This document shows, piece after piece, positions 24,972-33,724 of a stretch of DNA of 64,000 bases. Source of the DNA: CAWFGS01 sp963815535. GTDB lineage: Bacteria; Pseudomonadota; Alphaproteobacteria; Sphingomonadales; Sphingomonadaceae. Location of the stretch: contig CAWFGS010000002.1 in assembly GCA_963815535.1 (NCBI GenBank), positions 62,001-126,000 on the forward strand, in the 5' to 3' direction. The position numbers and the translations under genes were made by a program. The first letter of the stretch is position 1, and every line of letters begins with the position of its first letter. The notes under the pieces were generated by a model. The model had not been told where the DNA came from. It searched no databases and worked only from the letters and a program-made list of their open reading frames with translations.

Positions 24972-25598
24972 CTATGCCGCTGCGTGGGTCTGCATGCGTT
25001 TGAGATAGCGGGCGAGCACGTCGATCTCCAGATTGACGCCATCGCCGGGCGTCAGCGCACCCAAGGTGGTTGCGCCCCAAGTGTGGGGGATGATGTTCAA
25101 CGTGAAATCGCATGCGCCGTCGGCCCGGTCTGCCGCGGTGTTTACGGTCAGCGACACGCCATCGACCGTCACGGATCCTTTCGCCGCGAGATAGGGTGCG
25201 ATGGCGGCAGGGGCGCGGATGGTCAAAGTGTGCGAACCACCTGTCTCCTTCACACCGACCACATCGCCAACCGCATCGACATGGCCGGTCACGATATGCC
25301 CTCCCAATTCGTCGCCGACTTTCAGCGCGGTTTCGAGGTTCAGCCTGCGCCCGGCAGTCCATTGATCGGCCACCGTGCAGGCGATCGTTTCATCCGACAC
25401 GTCCAGCGTGAACCATGCATCCCCCGCCGAACCGCCGCGTTCGGTGACCGTCAGGCACACCCCGGAACAGGCGATGGACGCGCCGATCGCGATGGTCGCG
25501 GGATCGAACGGAGCGTCCACGCGCAGCGATACGTCGCCGGAATCAGCGCGTTCGACGGTTGCGATGGTTCCGATCGCGGTGATTATTCCGGTAAACAT
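24972..25598 (-). CDS. ribE: Riboflavin synthase, alpha subunit
   Basis: 208 residues, the normal length. Dismutates two 6,7-dimethyl-8-ribityllumazine molecules into riboflavin. Starts with the diagnostic MFTGII and contains two lumazine-binding repeats: IACSGVCLTV...WFTLDVSDET in the first, HIVTGHVDAVGDV linking, and VTVDGVSLTVN...FTLNIIPHTWG in the second. Begins 3 bases after the ribD stop, hence one operon with ribD. No FMN riboswitch is seen. Confidence 0.95.
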   Translation of the reverse strand: MFTGIITAIGTIATVERADSGDVSLRVDAPFDPATIAIGASIACSGVCLTVTERGGSAGDAWFTLDVSDETIACTVADQWTAGRRLNLETALKVGDELGGHIVTGHVDAVGDVVGVKETGGSHTLTIRAPAAIAPYLAAKGSVTVDGVSLTVNTAADRADGACDFTLNIIPHTWGATTLGALTPGDGVNLEIDVLARYLKRMQTHAAA

Positions 25599-25601
25599 GC
25601 A

Positions 25602-26600
25602 TCAGTTCCTTCGCATGCGGTCATAGGCGGCGAACGCATCGCTGCCAAGCTGACGCCGCTCCGCCAAACGCCATCGCCCATGCGCGTCGGGCAGGGCGGC
25701 CAGCCCGATATCGCCCAGCGCGCGCAGGCCGTCGCCGATCAGAATGGGCGCGCGATAGATTTCCAGCCGGTCCACCCAATCGCCTGCCAGAAAAGCGGCG
25801 GCGGTATTCGCGCCCCCTTCGACATAGAGGTAGCCGACGCCTTCCATCGCCGCGATCCCGGCGGGGCCAGCAATAACGCGCGCGCCCCCGCCCCCTTCCC
25901 CGACCGCGCCCTGCCGCGTCAGCACCCAGCGTTCCGCGCTGCGACGTTCAAGGCCCGGCAGACGTACGTCGAGGCGCGGTCGGTCGGTGCGCCAAGTGCC
26001 CCCACCGACAAGAATGGCGTCGGCACGGGACCGTTGCAGATGGACATGCGCGCGGGCGAGGTCGCCGGTGATCCACCGGCTTTGTCCGTCCGCCATCGCG
26101 ATGCAGCCATCGGCGGACATTGCGAGCTTCAAGGTCACATGCGGACGGCCAAGGTTCTGACGAGTCAGGAAGCCCTGCAAACTGGCGATACTGGCAGCGT
26201 TTTCCAAAACCTGCGTCGCCACTCCTGCTTTTTCCAACCGCGCCAGACCGGCCCCGGCAGTGCGCGGATCGGGATCGATCATCGCGAAGACGGTTCGCGC
26301 CAGACCCGATGCCGCCATCAGATCGGCGCAAGCGGGGCCGCGCTGCGACCGGTGGGCGCAGGGTTCCAGCGTTGAATAAAGTGTCGCGCCCGCTGCCAAT
26401 TCGCCCGCCTGCTGCAACGCGACCGCCTCTGCATGGGGGCGACCGCCCGGCATGGTCCAGCCGCGCCCGACCACCCGGCCATCGCGCACGATGATCGCGC
26501 CGACGCATGGGTTGGGGCGGCTGCCTGGCCGCGCGCGAACTGCGAGCCGTGCGGCGACATCCAGCCAATCGCCATCGCTGAATTCGCCGACGCCGGACAT
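25602..26600 (-). CDS. ribD: Bifunctional riboflavin deaminase/reductase RibD
   Basis: 332 residues. The N-terminal cytidine-deaminase-like domain has the zinc motif HAEAVAL (about residue 56) and PCAHRSQRGPAC (about 81-92), removing ammonia from the pyrimidine intermediate. The C-terminal reductase domain (from about 150) has VTLKLAMSADG, SRWITGDLARAHVHLQRSRADAILVGGGT and DRPRLDVRLPG. It supplies 5-amino-6-ribitylaminouracil phosphate for riboflavin. Followed directly by ribE; the upstream membrane protein gene ends 8 bases before its start. Confidence 0.93.
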   Translation of the reverse strand: MSGVGEFSDGDWLDVAARLAVRARPGSRPNPCVGAIIVRDGRVVGRGWTMPGGRPHAEAVALQQAGELAAGATLYSTLEPCAHRSQRGPACADLMAASGLARTVFAMIDPDPRTAGAGLARLEKAGVATQVLENAASIASLQGFLTRQNLGRPHVTLKLAMSADGCIAMADGQSRWITGDLARAHVHLQRSRADAILVGGGTWRTDRPRLDVRLPGLERRSAERWVLTRQGAVGEGGGGARVIAGPAGIAAMEGVGYLYVEGGANTAAAFLAGDWVDRLEIYRAPILIGDGLRALGDIGLAALPDAHGRWRLAERRQLGSDAFAAYDRMRRN

Positions 26601-26608
26601 CGGACGCG

Positions 26609-27061
26609 CTATTGCGGGGCGGGCGGGGATGGGGCGATATTCGCAGTCGATCCGCGCAGGGCCGCATCCGCAGCGGCTTCGCGGGCGTCCGCCTCCGCCG
26701 CCTCACGCTCTATGCGGTCCACATCGATGCCGGTCGCGCGGCCCAGGCTGCGATACATATCCTTGATCCGTTCGGCGCGTTCCTGCCGCAGCACTTCGCG
26801 TTCATCCTGCACCCGCTGGTTGGCGATGTTGCCGGCGATGATCTCTTCATCCGTGCGACCCGGTGCGAAGCTGTCGATATAGACGATGGTCGGCGGTTCG
26901 GGCGGGATCACCACGCGTTCCTGCGTAAAGAAATAGAACAGCGAGAACGATATTGCCGCCGCCCCGATCAGGCCGGGCCAGCGATAGGGCGTTTCCTTGG
27001 TAAACTCGCTCCAGAAATCCACCGCGCCTTCGGTGGGGTTCAATCGTTTCAATAAGGCCAT
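26609..27061 (-). CDS. Conserved sphingomonad-type membrane protein, 150 aa
   Basis: One transmembrane segment (WPGLIGAAAISFSLFYFFTQE, about residues 28-48), a short cytoplasmic N-terminus and a long helical, acidic tail with coiled-coil character (NQRVQDEREVLRQERAERIKDMY) ending in a low-complexity Ala/Pro stretch. I do not know a function. It lies upstream of ribD in the same direction, 8 bases apart, so it is probably co-transcribed. Confidence 0.7.
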   Translation of the reverse strand: MALLKRLNPTEGAVDFWSEFTKETPYRWPGLIGAAAISFSLFYFFTQERVVIPPEPPTIVYIDSFAPGRTDEEIIAGNIANQRVQDEREVLRQERAERIKDMYRSLGRATGIDVDRIEREAAEADAREAAADAALRGSTANIAPSPPAPQ

Positions 27062-27131
27062 GCGGTCAAGATAGGGGCGGAGCGAGTTCTACGCCAGACC
27101 CTTCGTCATGCGGCGCGCCTATGCAATCGGT

Positions 27132-27902
27132 TCAGGAATGGGGCGGCTCCAGTCGATACAGCGTGCGACCATGCCGTTTCAGCCAGCGATTGGCGTCGGC
27201 CAGATCGCCGTCGTACAGCTGCGCCAGAACCGCGTGGAATTGCGGCGAATGATCGAAATGAACCAGATGCGCGACTTCATGCGCCACGACCGAGCGGCGA
27301 ACGTGGTCCGGCGCTTGCACCAGCCGCCAGTTCAGCCGCAGCACGCCTGCGCTGGAACAGCTGCCCCAGCGCCGCCGCGCACGCGACAGTTTGACCGGCG
27401 CGGGCGGCAAGTCGGCAGCGGTGCAATAATGCGCCGCATCCGTTTCGAACAGGCGCAACGCCTCGCCTTCCAGCCAGCGCCGGGTGCGTGCGGCAATCGT
27501 GTCCTTGGGCCCGCCCAGCATCAGCGTATCGCCCGCCAATTCGGGCCGGCGCGGCAGATGCGCGGACCATTCCACCATTAGTTGCGCGCCACGATAATGG
27601 GGAACCGGATCGGCGGGCGGCGGCTCTATCCGCGCGAGCTGGCGTTCGATCCATAGGGCGCGCTCGCGTGCGAAATCGATGGCATCGGCGTTCCGTCCCC
27701 AACGCGGCAGAGTGACTTTCACCGCGCTGCCGTCCGGGGCCAGCCGCAGGATCAGCCGCTTGGCCGTGGGATGGCGGCGCAGCACAATCGGCAGCGTGCG
27801 TCCGGCAATTTCGATAACCGGCGGGCTTTGCGTTCCGCGCGCCCGATCGGCGAACAGCCAGTCCATCATCTTTTGCCGGGGCGCGATTTGGGACGCCGTC
27901 AT
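27132..27902 (-). CDS. YgjP-like (DUF45) zinc metallopeptidase-fold protein
   Basis: 256 residues from ATG 27902, overlapping the ycgN stop by ATGA. N-terminal half with LPIVLRRHPTAKRLILRLAPDGSAVKVTLPRW typical of the DUF45/SprT-like family. In the C-terminal half RRWGSCSSAGVLRLNWRLVQAP is followed by the zinc motif VVAHEVAHLVHFDHSPQFH (HExxH plus a downstream His). Such proteins are predicted zinc peptidases; some carry roles beside type I restriction genes, but here the neighbours are housekeeping genes. Confidence 0.85.
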   Translation of the reverse strand: MTASQIAPRQKMMDWLFADRARGTQSPPVIEIAGRTLPIVLRRHPTAKRLILRLAPDGSAVKVTLPRWGRNADAIDFARERALWIERQLARIEPPPADPVPHYRGAQLMVEWSAHLPRRPELAGDTLMLGGPKDTIAARTRRWLEGEALRLFETDAAHYCTAADLPPAPVKLSRARRRWGSCSSAGVLRLNWRLVQAPDHVRRSVVAHEVAHLVHFDHSPQFHAVLAQLYDGDLADANRWLKRHGRTLYRLEPPHS

Positions 27903-28351
27903 CCATCCGCCCATTCGACCATGTGGTGTTCCAGCGGTCCGGCGCGGTCTTCGCCGATGACGCGGCCCGCCACCGACACACCGCCGGCCACCGCGCCTTG
28001 CGGATCGCCCGACAGCAGCGGATGCCACGGACGCAGCGGTTTGCCCTCCGCCCGCAAGCGATAGGCGCAGCTGGGCGGTAACCACGGCACATCCTCCACG
28101 ATCGCCAGCGTCAGGCGCAGGCATTCGGGCACGTAGGTTTTGCGATTGGCGTAATCCCGGCACCGTGCCGTGCCGGTGTCCAGCAATTTGCACGCGACGT
28201 TGGTGTCCTGGATCTCGCCGGTGTCGGGATCTTCGATCTTGTTGACGCAGCACCGCCCGCAGCCATCGCACAACGCCTCCCATTCAGGGCCGGTCAGGCT
28301 GGCGAGCGGCAGTTCCCAGAATGTGTCCCGCTTGGGCGTCACCGCACCCAT
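27899..28351 (-). CDS. YcgN family cysteine-cluster protein
   Basis: 150 residues from ATG 28351, which overlaps the end of the SCO1 gene by 13 bases. Cysteine-rich metal-binding pattern: LCDGCGRCCVNKIED at about residues 28-42, then ACKLLDTGTARCRDYANR, VPECLRLT and LPPSCAYRL, matching the YcgN/UPF0260 (CxxCxxCC zinc/iron-binding) family. Biochemical role unknown. Translationally coupled to the YgjP-like gene downstream. Confidence 0.88.
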   Translation of the reverse strand: MGAVTPKRDTFWELPLASLTGPEWEALCDGCGRCCVNKIEDPDTGEIQDTNVACKLLDTGTARCRDYANRKTYVPECLRLTLAIVEDVPWLPPSCAYRLRAEGKPLRPWHPLLSGDPQGAVAGGVSVAGRVIGEDRAGPLEHHMVEWADG

Positions 28352-28989
28352 TTCGCCAGTTCCGCCGCGACTGCTTCTGCGCCCTGATCGGTGGGCAAGG
28401 TTGCGATGGGTTCGCCCGATGGCCCGAACAGATAGGTGACGTTGGAATGATCCATCAGATAGCCGCCGCCCGGCGACGTTTCGCCCCGGGCATAGAACAC
28501 TTTGAAATTGTCGGCAGCGGTTTTCAGCTGGTCCTGCGTACCGGTCAGCCCCAGCAGGCGCGGGTGGAAGCTGTCGGTAAACTCTGCCACGACTTCCGGG
28601 GTATCGCGATCGGGATCGACGGTGACGAACATCGGCTGCACTTTTGCCCCCAGTTCCGGCCGGTCCGCTTCGAACAGTTTCAACCCCGCCATCGCGCGCT
28701 GATTGTCGACCGGGCAGATATCGGGGCAATAGGCGTATCCGAAATAGACCGTGCGGTATTGCCCGTCGAAATCGGACCAGTTCACGGTTTCGCCAGTTTC
28801 CGATGTCAGCGTGAACGGCCCGCCGATAGTGGCACCCGCCAGCGGCGGTTCGTCCACCGGCCCGGCATTCGGGCTTCCGCAGGCGGCGAGCAGGGTCAGC
28901 CCGAAAATCAGGGCGGTCGTCAGGGCGGGGCGGCCGATGGCGGTTGCGATCGGGCAGCGGGGCGGGGCAGTCATGGCGCGATGGTTCAT
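28339..28989 (-). CDS. SCO1/SenC family copper chaperone lipoprotein
   Basis: 216 residues. N-terminal lipoprotein signal ending LTLLAACGSP, then a thioredoxin-fold domain with the copper-binding pair in YAYCPDICP (CxxxC) and the partner His in GYLMDHSNVTYL. SCO proteins deliver copper to the CuA site of cytochrome c oxidase or keep it reduced, on the periplasmic side of the inner membrane. First gene of a three-gene unit SCO1-ycgN-ygjP; divergent from the ankyrin gene. Confidence 0.93.
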   Translation of the reverse strand: MNHRAMTAPPRCPIATAIGRPALTTALIFGLTLLAACGSPNAGPVDEPPLAGATIGGPFTLTSETGETVNWSDFDGQYRTVYFGYAYCPDICPVDNQRAMAGLKLFEADRPELGAKVQPMFVTVDPDRDTPEVVAEFTDSFHPRLLGLTGTQDQLKTAADNFKVFYARGETSPGGGYLMDHSNVTYLFGPSGEPIATLPTDQGAEAVAAELAKWVR

Positions 28990-29075
28990 GGTCTGCTAAT
29001 TACATGTTAGCAAGGGCAGCCCGCAAGGGGGCGGCGCGGCATTTGTGTCGCGCGCATCGAATTACGGAACGAAGG

Positions 29076-29723
29076 GTGAGACAGGTGGCAGGCGGATATT
29101 ATCGGGGCATGGTGGCAGTGGCGGCGTTCGGTGCGGCTTTGTGGGCGACGACCATCGCGACGCCAGCGCACGCGCAGTTGAAATCGGACGGGTTCGTGTT
29201 CCTCGAAGCGGTGGAGGAACGCAATGGCGATGTCGTGACCGAAGCGTTGAACGAACCGGGCAAGGGCGATGTCCTCGTCAACACCCGCGACCGGCGATCG
29301 GGCGACACGGCCCTTCACATCGTGACCCGCCGCCGCGACGCATTGTGGATCACGTTCCTGACGTCGAAAGGCGGCAATCCCAACATCGCGAACCGCGAAG
29401 GGCTGACCCCTATTCAGATCGCCGCCAATCTCGGATTTATCGACGGGGTGGAGGCGTTGCTGAAAGGCGGCGCGCGCGCGGATGTCACCAACAATAGCGG
29501 GGAAACTCCGCTGATCGCCGCCGTGCATCGCCGCGATACCGCGCTGGTCAAGGTGCTGATGGCGAACGGCGCGAATGCCGATCACAACGACAATTCCGGC
29601 CGGTCCGCGCGCGATTATGCGCAATTGCAGGGCGCACGCAATCAATTGCTGGCCGAAATGGACGCGGCGGACGAAGCGCGCAAGGAAGCCGGGAACGGCA
29701 AGACCTACGGACCGTCTTTCTGA
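29076..29723 (+). CDS. Secreted ankyrin-repeat protein
   Basis: 215 residues if GTG 29076 is used, which gives the signal peptide a basic N-region (RQVAGGYYRGMVAVAAFGAALWATTIATPAHA); the ATG at 29109 is the alternative. At least three ankyrin repeats: DTALHIVTRRRDALWITFLTSKG, EGLTPIQIAANLGFIDGVEALL and SGETPLIAAVHRRDTALVKVLM. A periplasmic protein-binding role is likely; the partner is unknown. Ends 1 base before the COQ9 gene start. Confidence 0.82.
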   Translation: MRQVAGGYYRGMVAVAAFGAALWATTIATPAHAQLKSDGFVFLEAVEERNGDVVTEALNEPGKGDVLVNTRDRRSGDTALHIVTRRRDALWITFLTSKGGNPNIANREGLTPIQIAANLGFIDGVEALLKGGARADVTNNSGETPLIAAVHRRDTALVKVLMANGANADHNDNSGRSARDYAQLQGARNQLLAEMDAADEARKEAGNGKTYGPSF

Positions 29724-29724
29724 T

Positions 29725-30459
29725 ATGACAGACCTTTCCGCGCCCGCCCCTTCGACACCCCCTTCGACAGACTCTTCGACGGGCCATGCAACAGTCGACC
29801 ACAGCCCGATGGGCGACCTTACCCTGGACGAGCTGCGGATCGCACTCGCGCCCGCCATTGCCGATGCTGCGATATTCGATGGCTGGACGGATGCGGCGCT
29901 GGTTGCCGGGGCGGAAATGGAAGGTGTGGATGTCGATGTCGCGCGCTTGGCCTATCCCGGCGGCGCGATGGACATGATCGGGGCGTGGATCGAAAATATC
30001 GATGCTGCGATGGCGGCGGCTCTGTCGCCCGAACATCTTGCCACCATGAAAGTCCGCGAACGCATCCGCGTGCTGATCCAGTTCCGGCTGGATGCGGTGG
30101 CGGGGCAGGAGGAGGCTTTGCGCCGCGCCATCGCGATCATGGCCATGCCGCAGAACGCACCCGCGACGCTGCGCCGGTCATGGCGCACGGCGGACATCAT
30201 GTGGCGGCTGGCGGGCGACACCGCGACCGATTACAACCATTACACCAAACGCACGATCCTGGCGGGCATCTACGGCGCGACGCTGGCGTATTACGTCAAT
30301 GACGATAGCGAGGACAAAGCCGCCAGCCGGACGTTTCTGGAACGCCGCATCGACGGGGTGATGCAGTTCGAAAAGGTGAAGGCGAAATTCACGCGAGGCG
30401 ACCGCGACGGTTTCAGCCTGACGCGTTTTCTGGGCCGGTTGCGCTACCCCGCGCGATAA
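29725..30459 (+). CDS. COQ9 family protein
   Basis: 244 residues. After a disordered N-terminus rich in Pro, Ser and Thr (1-30), the protein has LTLDELRIALAPAIADAAIFDGWTDAAL, a TetR-like helical start, and the conserved COQ9 block SWRTADIMWRLAGDTATDYNHYTKRTILAGIYGATLAYYVND. COQ9 proteins bind lipid and assist COQ7 hydroxylation in ubiquinone biosynthesis. The gene follows the ankyrin gene directly and precedes a hairpin at 30481-30503. Confidence 0.9.
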   Translation: MTDLSAPAPSTPPSTDSSTGHATVDHSPMGDLTLDELRIALAPAIADAAIFDGWTDAALVAGAEMEGVDVDVARLAYPGGAMDMIGAWIENIDAAMAAALSPEHLATMKVRERIRVLIQFRLDAVAGQEEALRRAIAIMAMPQNAPATLRRSWRTADIMWRLAGDTATDYNHYTKRTILAGIYGATLAYYVNDDSEDKAASRTFLERRIDGVMQFEKVKAKFTRGDRDGFSLTRFLGRLRYPAR

Positions 30460-30480
30460 CTCCCTCGGGTGCGGGCATCG

Positions 30481-30503
30481 GGCGCTCGAATCGGGCGAGC
30501 GCC
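30481..30503 (+). terminator. GC-rich hairpin after COQ9 gene
   Basis: Perfect 8-bp stem GGCGCTCG / CGAGCGCC with a 7-base loop, 21 bases after the COQ9 stop. No T-tract follows, so factor-independent termination is only possible. Confidence 0.4.
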
Positions 30504-30526
30504 TAATGATAATCAGTTGCAATTAG
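30504..30526 (+). promoter_or_regulatory. Fur-box-like site upstream of feoA
   Basis: TAATGATAATCAGTTGCAAT followed by TA resembles the Fur consensus (GATAATGATAATCATTATC) with the central GATAATCA preserved. It sits 26 bases before the feoA ATG, as expected for iron repression of ferrous uptake. Confidence 0.6.
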
Positions 30527-30551
30527 GGGTCGCCTCTGGCAGCGCGATGCC

Positions 30552-30791
30552 ATGACTCTCGATACGCTTGCCCCCAACGAACAGGCCGTCGTCACCCATG
30601 TCGATTGGGATGCGTTGGTGGTCGAGGAAGGTAAGCGATTGCGAGCGCTGGGCATCGACGAGGGGGCAACCGTCTTCGTCGCCTATCGCGGCGTGTTCGG
30701 CGGGCGCGATCCGGTCGCGGTCGTGGTGGGCACCATGACCATTGCCGTGCGCCGCGCGCATGCCGCCGCCATTTCCATCGATCCGGCATGA
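30552..30791 (+). CDS. feoA: Ferrous iron transport protein A
   Basis: 79 residues with the SH3-like FeoA fold: EEGKRLRALGIDEGATVFVAYRGVFGGRDPVAVVVGTMTIAVRRAHAAAI. FeoA is a small cytoplasmic partner of the FeoB iron transporter. Its stop overlaps the feoB start (ATGA, 30788-30791), so the two are translationally coupled. A Fur-like site lies just upstream. Confidence 0.92.
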   Translation: MTLDTLAPNEQAVVTHVDWDALVVEEGKRLRALGIDEGATVFVAYRGVFGGRDPVAVVVGTMTIAVRRAHAAAISIDPA

Positions 30792-32668
30792 ACGATACGC
30801 TGACCGCTCTTCGGCCCAAACTGCGCCGCGTCGCGCTGGTCGGCAATCCCAATGCGGGCAAGAGCGCGCTGTTCAACGCCCTGACTGGCGCGCGGCAGAA
30901 AATCGCCAATTATTCGGGCGTCACGGTCGAACGCAAGACGGGGCAGCTGGCCCTGCCCGATGGCGATGCGGTCGAACTGATCGATCTGCCCGGCAGTTAC
31001 AGCTTCGATGCGACCAGCCCGGACGAAGAAGTCACGCGCAAGCTGGTTCACGGCGAATTGGCGGGCGAGGATGCGCCCGATCTGATCGTGGCGGTGATCG
31101 ACGCCGCCAATCTGGAACAGCATCTGGTTTTCGCGCAGGAGGTCGTTGCGCTGGGCCGCCCGGTCATCGTCGCGCTCAATATGATCGATCTGGCGGAACG
31201 GGACGGGCTGGTCATGGACCCTGCTGCATTGTCTCAGGCGCTGGGCGTGCCGGTCGTGCCCACCGTGGCCGTCCGTCGGCGCGGGCTGGAGGAATTGCGC
31301 GCCGCGATTGCGGATACGGAATTCGACGACGCGCTGCCGGTTTCGCAGACGCATCTGTCGTTGCCCGAACGCAGGCTGGCCGCCCGCAATATCGCAGGCG
31401 GCGCGATCCTGTCGAAAACCGTGCGGCATCAGCTGCATTCCAATGTCGATCGCGTGCTGCTGCATCCGTGGCTTGGCCCGGTCATCCTGTTCGCATTGCT
31501 GTTCGTAATGTTCCAGGCCGTGTTTGCCTGGGCCACCCCCTTCGCCGACGGGTTGGAAGCGATCGTCGGCGGACTGTCCGGCCTGGTCGAAGGGGCGTTG
31601 TCCGACGGCTACGTGCGCGATTTTCTGATCGAGGGGCTGCTGGCCGGCGTGGGCGCGGTGGTCGTGTTCCTGCCGCAGATCGTCATCCTGTTCGCATTCA
31701 TTCTGGTGATGGAGGCAAGCGGTTACATGGCCCGCGCCGCGTTCCTGATGGACCGGATGATGGCCAGCGTCGGCCTGTCGGGGCGCAGTTTCATCCCGCT
31801 GCTGTCCAGTTTCGCCTGCGCTATTCCCGGCATCATGGCGACGCGCAGCATCGCCGATCCCAAGGACCGGCTGACCACCATCCTGATCGCCCCGCTGATG
31901 ACCTGTTCCGCGCGCCTGCCGGTCTATGCCGTTATCATCGCCGCGTTCATTCCGGCGACCGGTGTGGGATTGGGGATCGGATTGGAAGTGGGGCTGCAGG
32001 GGCTGGTGCTGTTTGCACTGTATGTCGCGGGAATAGTGGGGGCGATGGTGGTCGCGCTGGTGCTGCGCCGGTCCGTCACGGCGGGCGTTGCGAGCGGGTT
32101 CATCATGGAAATGCCGCGTTACCAACTGCCGCGCCTGCGCGATCTGGCGATCGGCCTGTGGCAACGGGCATGGGTGTTCCTGCGGCGCGCGGGCACGATC
32201 ATTTTTGCAGCGACGGTGGTGCTGTGGCTGCTGCTGACATTCCCGCAGGCCGGGCCGGGTGAAGATCAGGTGGATGCCTCGGCGGCGGGGCAGATTGCCA
32301 ATGGCCTTGCCGTGGTGGTCGAACCGATCGGGTTCAACCGCGACATCGCGCTGGCGCTGATCCCGGCGATGGCCGCGCGCGAGGTGGCGGTTGCTTCCCT
32401 TGCCACGACATACGCCGTGGCCGCGGACGACGACGACGCGGTGGAAGAAGGGCTGGCCAGCCAGCTGGCTTCGAAATGGAGCTTGCCGACCGCGCTCGCC
32501 TTCCTCGCCTGGTTCGTGTTCGCGCCGCAATGCCTCAGCACGATCGCCGTGGCCAAGCGGGAAACGAATGGGTGGAAATGGCCGGTCTTCATGTTGGCTT
32601 ACTTGTTCGCGCTCGCTTATATCGCGGCGGGAATCACTTATTGGACCGCCGTCTGGGCGGGTCTGTAA
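30788..32668 (+). CDS. feoB: Ferrous iron transporter B
   Basis: 626 residues. An N-terminal G domain with G1 GNPNAGKS (about residues 20-27), G2/G3 SGVTVERKTG and DLPGSYSF, and G4 NMID; then a membrane domain with two Gate motifs (helices after about residue 230, including SSFACAIPGIMATRSI and LMTCSARLPVY). It brings Fe(II) across the inner membrane. The C-terminal tail is short, lacking FeoC-type additions. Single operon with feoA; ssb begins 15 bases later. Confidence 0.95.
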   Translation: MNDTLTALRPKLRRVALVGNPNAGKSALFNALTGARQKIANYSGVTVERKTGQLALPDGDAVELIDLPGSYSFDATSPDEEVTRKLVHGELAGEDAPDLIVAVIDAANLEQHLVFAQEVVALGRPVIVALNMIDLAERDGLVMDPAALSQALGVPVVPTVAVRRRGLEELRAAIADTEFDDALPVSQTHLSLPERRLAARNIAGGAILSKTVRHQLHSNVDRVLLHPWLGPVILFALLFVMFQAVFAWATPFADGLEAIVGGLSGLVEGALSDGYVRDFLIEGLLAGVGAVVVFLPQIVILFAFILVMEASGYMARAAFLMDRMMASVGLSGRSFIPLLSSFACAIPGIMATRSIADPKDRLTTILIAPLMTCSARLPVYAVIIAAFIPATGVGLGIGLEVGLQGLVLFALYVAGIVGAMVVALVLRRSVTAGVASGFIMEMPRYQLPRLRDLAIGLWQRAWVFLRRAGTIIFAATVVLWLLLTFPQAGPGEDQVDASAAGQIANGLAVVVEPIGFNRDIALALIPAMAAREVAVASLATTYAVAADDDDAVEEGLASQLASKWSLPTALAFLAWFVFAPQCLSTIAVAKRETNGWKWPVFMLAYLFALAYIAAGITYWTAVWAGL

Positions 32669-32683
32669 CCAAGGACGATCACT

Positions 32684-33229
32684 ATGGCGGGCAGCCTCAA
32701 CAAGGTCATGATCATCGGCAATCTGGGCGCGGACCCCGAAGTCCGCAGTTTTCAGAACGGCGGCAAGGTCTGCAATCTGCGGATCGCGACATCCGAAAAC
32801 TGGAAAGACAAAAACACCGGAGAGCGCAAGGAGAAGACCGAGTGGCACACGGTGTCGATCTTCAGCGAAGGGCTGGTCCGGGTTGCCGAAAGCTATCTGC
32901 GTAAAGGCAGCAAGGTTTTCATCGAGGGCAAATTGCAGACTCGCAAATGGCAGGATCAATCGGGCAACGACCGTTATTCCACCGAAGTCGTGCTGCAGGG
33001 ATATGACGGCACGCTGACCATGCTCGACGGACGCGGCGAAGGCGGCGGCGGTGGTGGTGGCGGTGGTCAGGGCGGCGGCGGCAACCGTGGCGGCTATGGC
33101 GGGGGATCGGGTGGCGGTTCGGGCGGTGGCGCAGGCGGGGGCGGTTTCGGCGGACCCCAATCGGGCGGTTCGGGCGGTGGTTCTGGTGGTTCCAACTACG
33201 ACGATCTGGACGACGACATTCCGTTTTGA
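32684..33229 (+). CDS. ssb: Single-stranded DNA-binding protein
   Basis: 181 residues. OB-fold with NKVMIIGNLGADPEVR, EWHTVSIFSEGL, YLRKGSKVFIEGKLQTRKWQD; then a long Gly-rich linker (about residues 113-165) and the acidic tip DDLDDDIPF that contacts other repair and replication proteins. It coats single-stranded DNA as a tetramer. Same direction as feoB, but likely with its own promoter. Confidence 0.96.
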   Translation: MAGSLNKVMIIGNLGADPEVRSFQNGGKVCNLRIATSENWKDKNTGERKEKTEWHTVSIFSEGLVRVAESYLRKGSKVFIEGKLQTRKWQDQSGNDRYSTEVVLQGYDGTLTMLDGRGEGGGGGGGGGQGGGGNRGGYGGGSGGGSGGGAGGGGFGGPQSGGSGGGSGGSNYDDLDDDIPF

Positions 33230-33443
33230 TGGCATGACCTGAATATCGGACCGCGCGCGCAAATCGCCTTTCTGCAACGCGCGCGTGCAATCCGTTCGAA
33301 TGTAGGCTACACCCCGTTTCGCTTACGTCGCATGCGACGGATATATGGCGGCTTTGCTTCCTACTTGTCCTTTTCTAGCCACTGATAGCCGGGACGCACC
33401 GCTGTTGGTGCGGACCGATCTACTAGGAATCAAGGTTAAACCT

Positions 33444-33650
33444 ATGACCATCGGAACTGTAAAATTCTTCAACGCCGACAAAGGCTACGGCTTCATCGCA
33501 CCTGAAGGCGGCGGCGACGACGCATTCGTCCACATCTCCGCCGTGGAACGTGCCGGCATGACCACTTTGGACAAGGAACAGCGCGTTTCCTACGATCTGG
33601 AGCAGGATCAGCGCGGCAAGACTTCGGCCGTCAATCTGGCCGCTGCATAA
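33444..33650 (+). CDS. cspA: Cold-shock protein
   Basis: 68 residues from ATG 33444. Nucleic-acid-binding motifs are present: TVKFFNADKGYGFIAPE (RNP1-type K-GYGFI) and DAFVHISAVE (RNP2-type FVHIS). It acts as an RNA chaperone. A leader of roughly 200 bases between ssb and the start codon contains no gene, which agrees with the long 5' untranslated regions of cold-shock genes. A strong terminator follows. Confidence 0.93.
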   Translation: MTIGTVKFFNADKGYGFIAPEGGGDDAFVHISAVERAGMTTLDKEQRVSYDLEQDQRGKTSAVNLAAA

Positions 33651-33674
33651 ACGCAGTCGCTTTTGAATGATGTG

Positions 33675-33713
33675 GGGGTGCGGGCGGCTTTCGGGCGGGC
33701 CGCACCCCTTTTC
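33675..33713 (+). terminator. Rho-independent terminator after the cold-shock gene
   Basis: Nine-base stem GGGGTGCGG (33675-33683) / CCGCACCCC (33700-33708) followed by TTTTC. It separates the cold-shock gene from the convergent DUF177 gene. Confidence 0.85.
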
Positions 33714-33724
33714 GTTGGTGCGTC

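Noticed and set aside
24972..27061. FMN riboswitch before ribD or ribE
   Set aside because: The genes upstream of ribD and ribE are only 8 and 3 bases away, leaving no room, and no conserved RFN element text was seen.
25602..27061. Long plus-strand and minus-strand alternative frames across ribD and the neighbouring gene
   Set aside because: Arg/Pro/Ala-rich shadow translations of high-G+C DNA without start signals; ribD motifs fix the real frame.
30683..33277. Very long minus-strand open frame (over 800 codons) opposite feoB and ssb
   Set aside because: It is the antisense shadow of high-G+C coding sequence; its translation is low-complexity, His/Arg/Gln-rich, with no domain, and both feoB and ssb on the plus strand are unmistakable.
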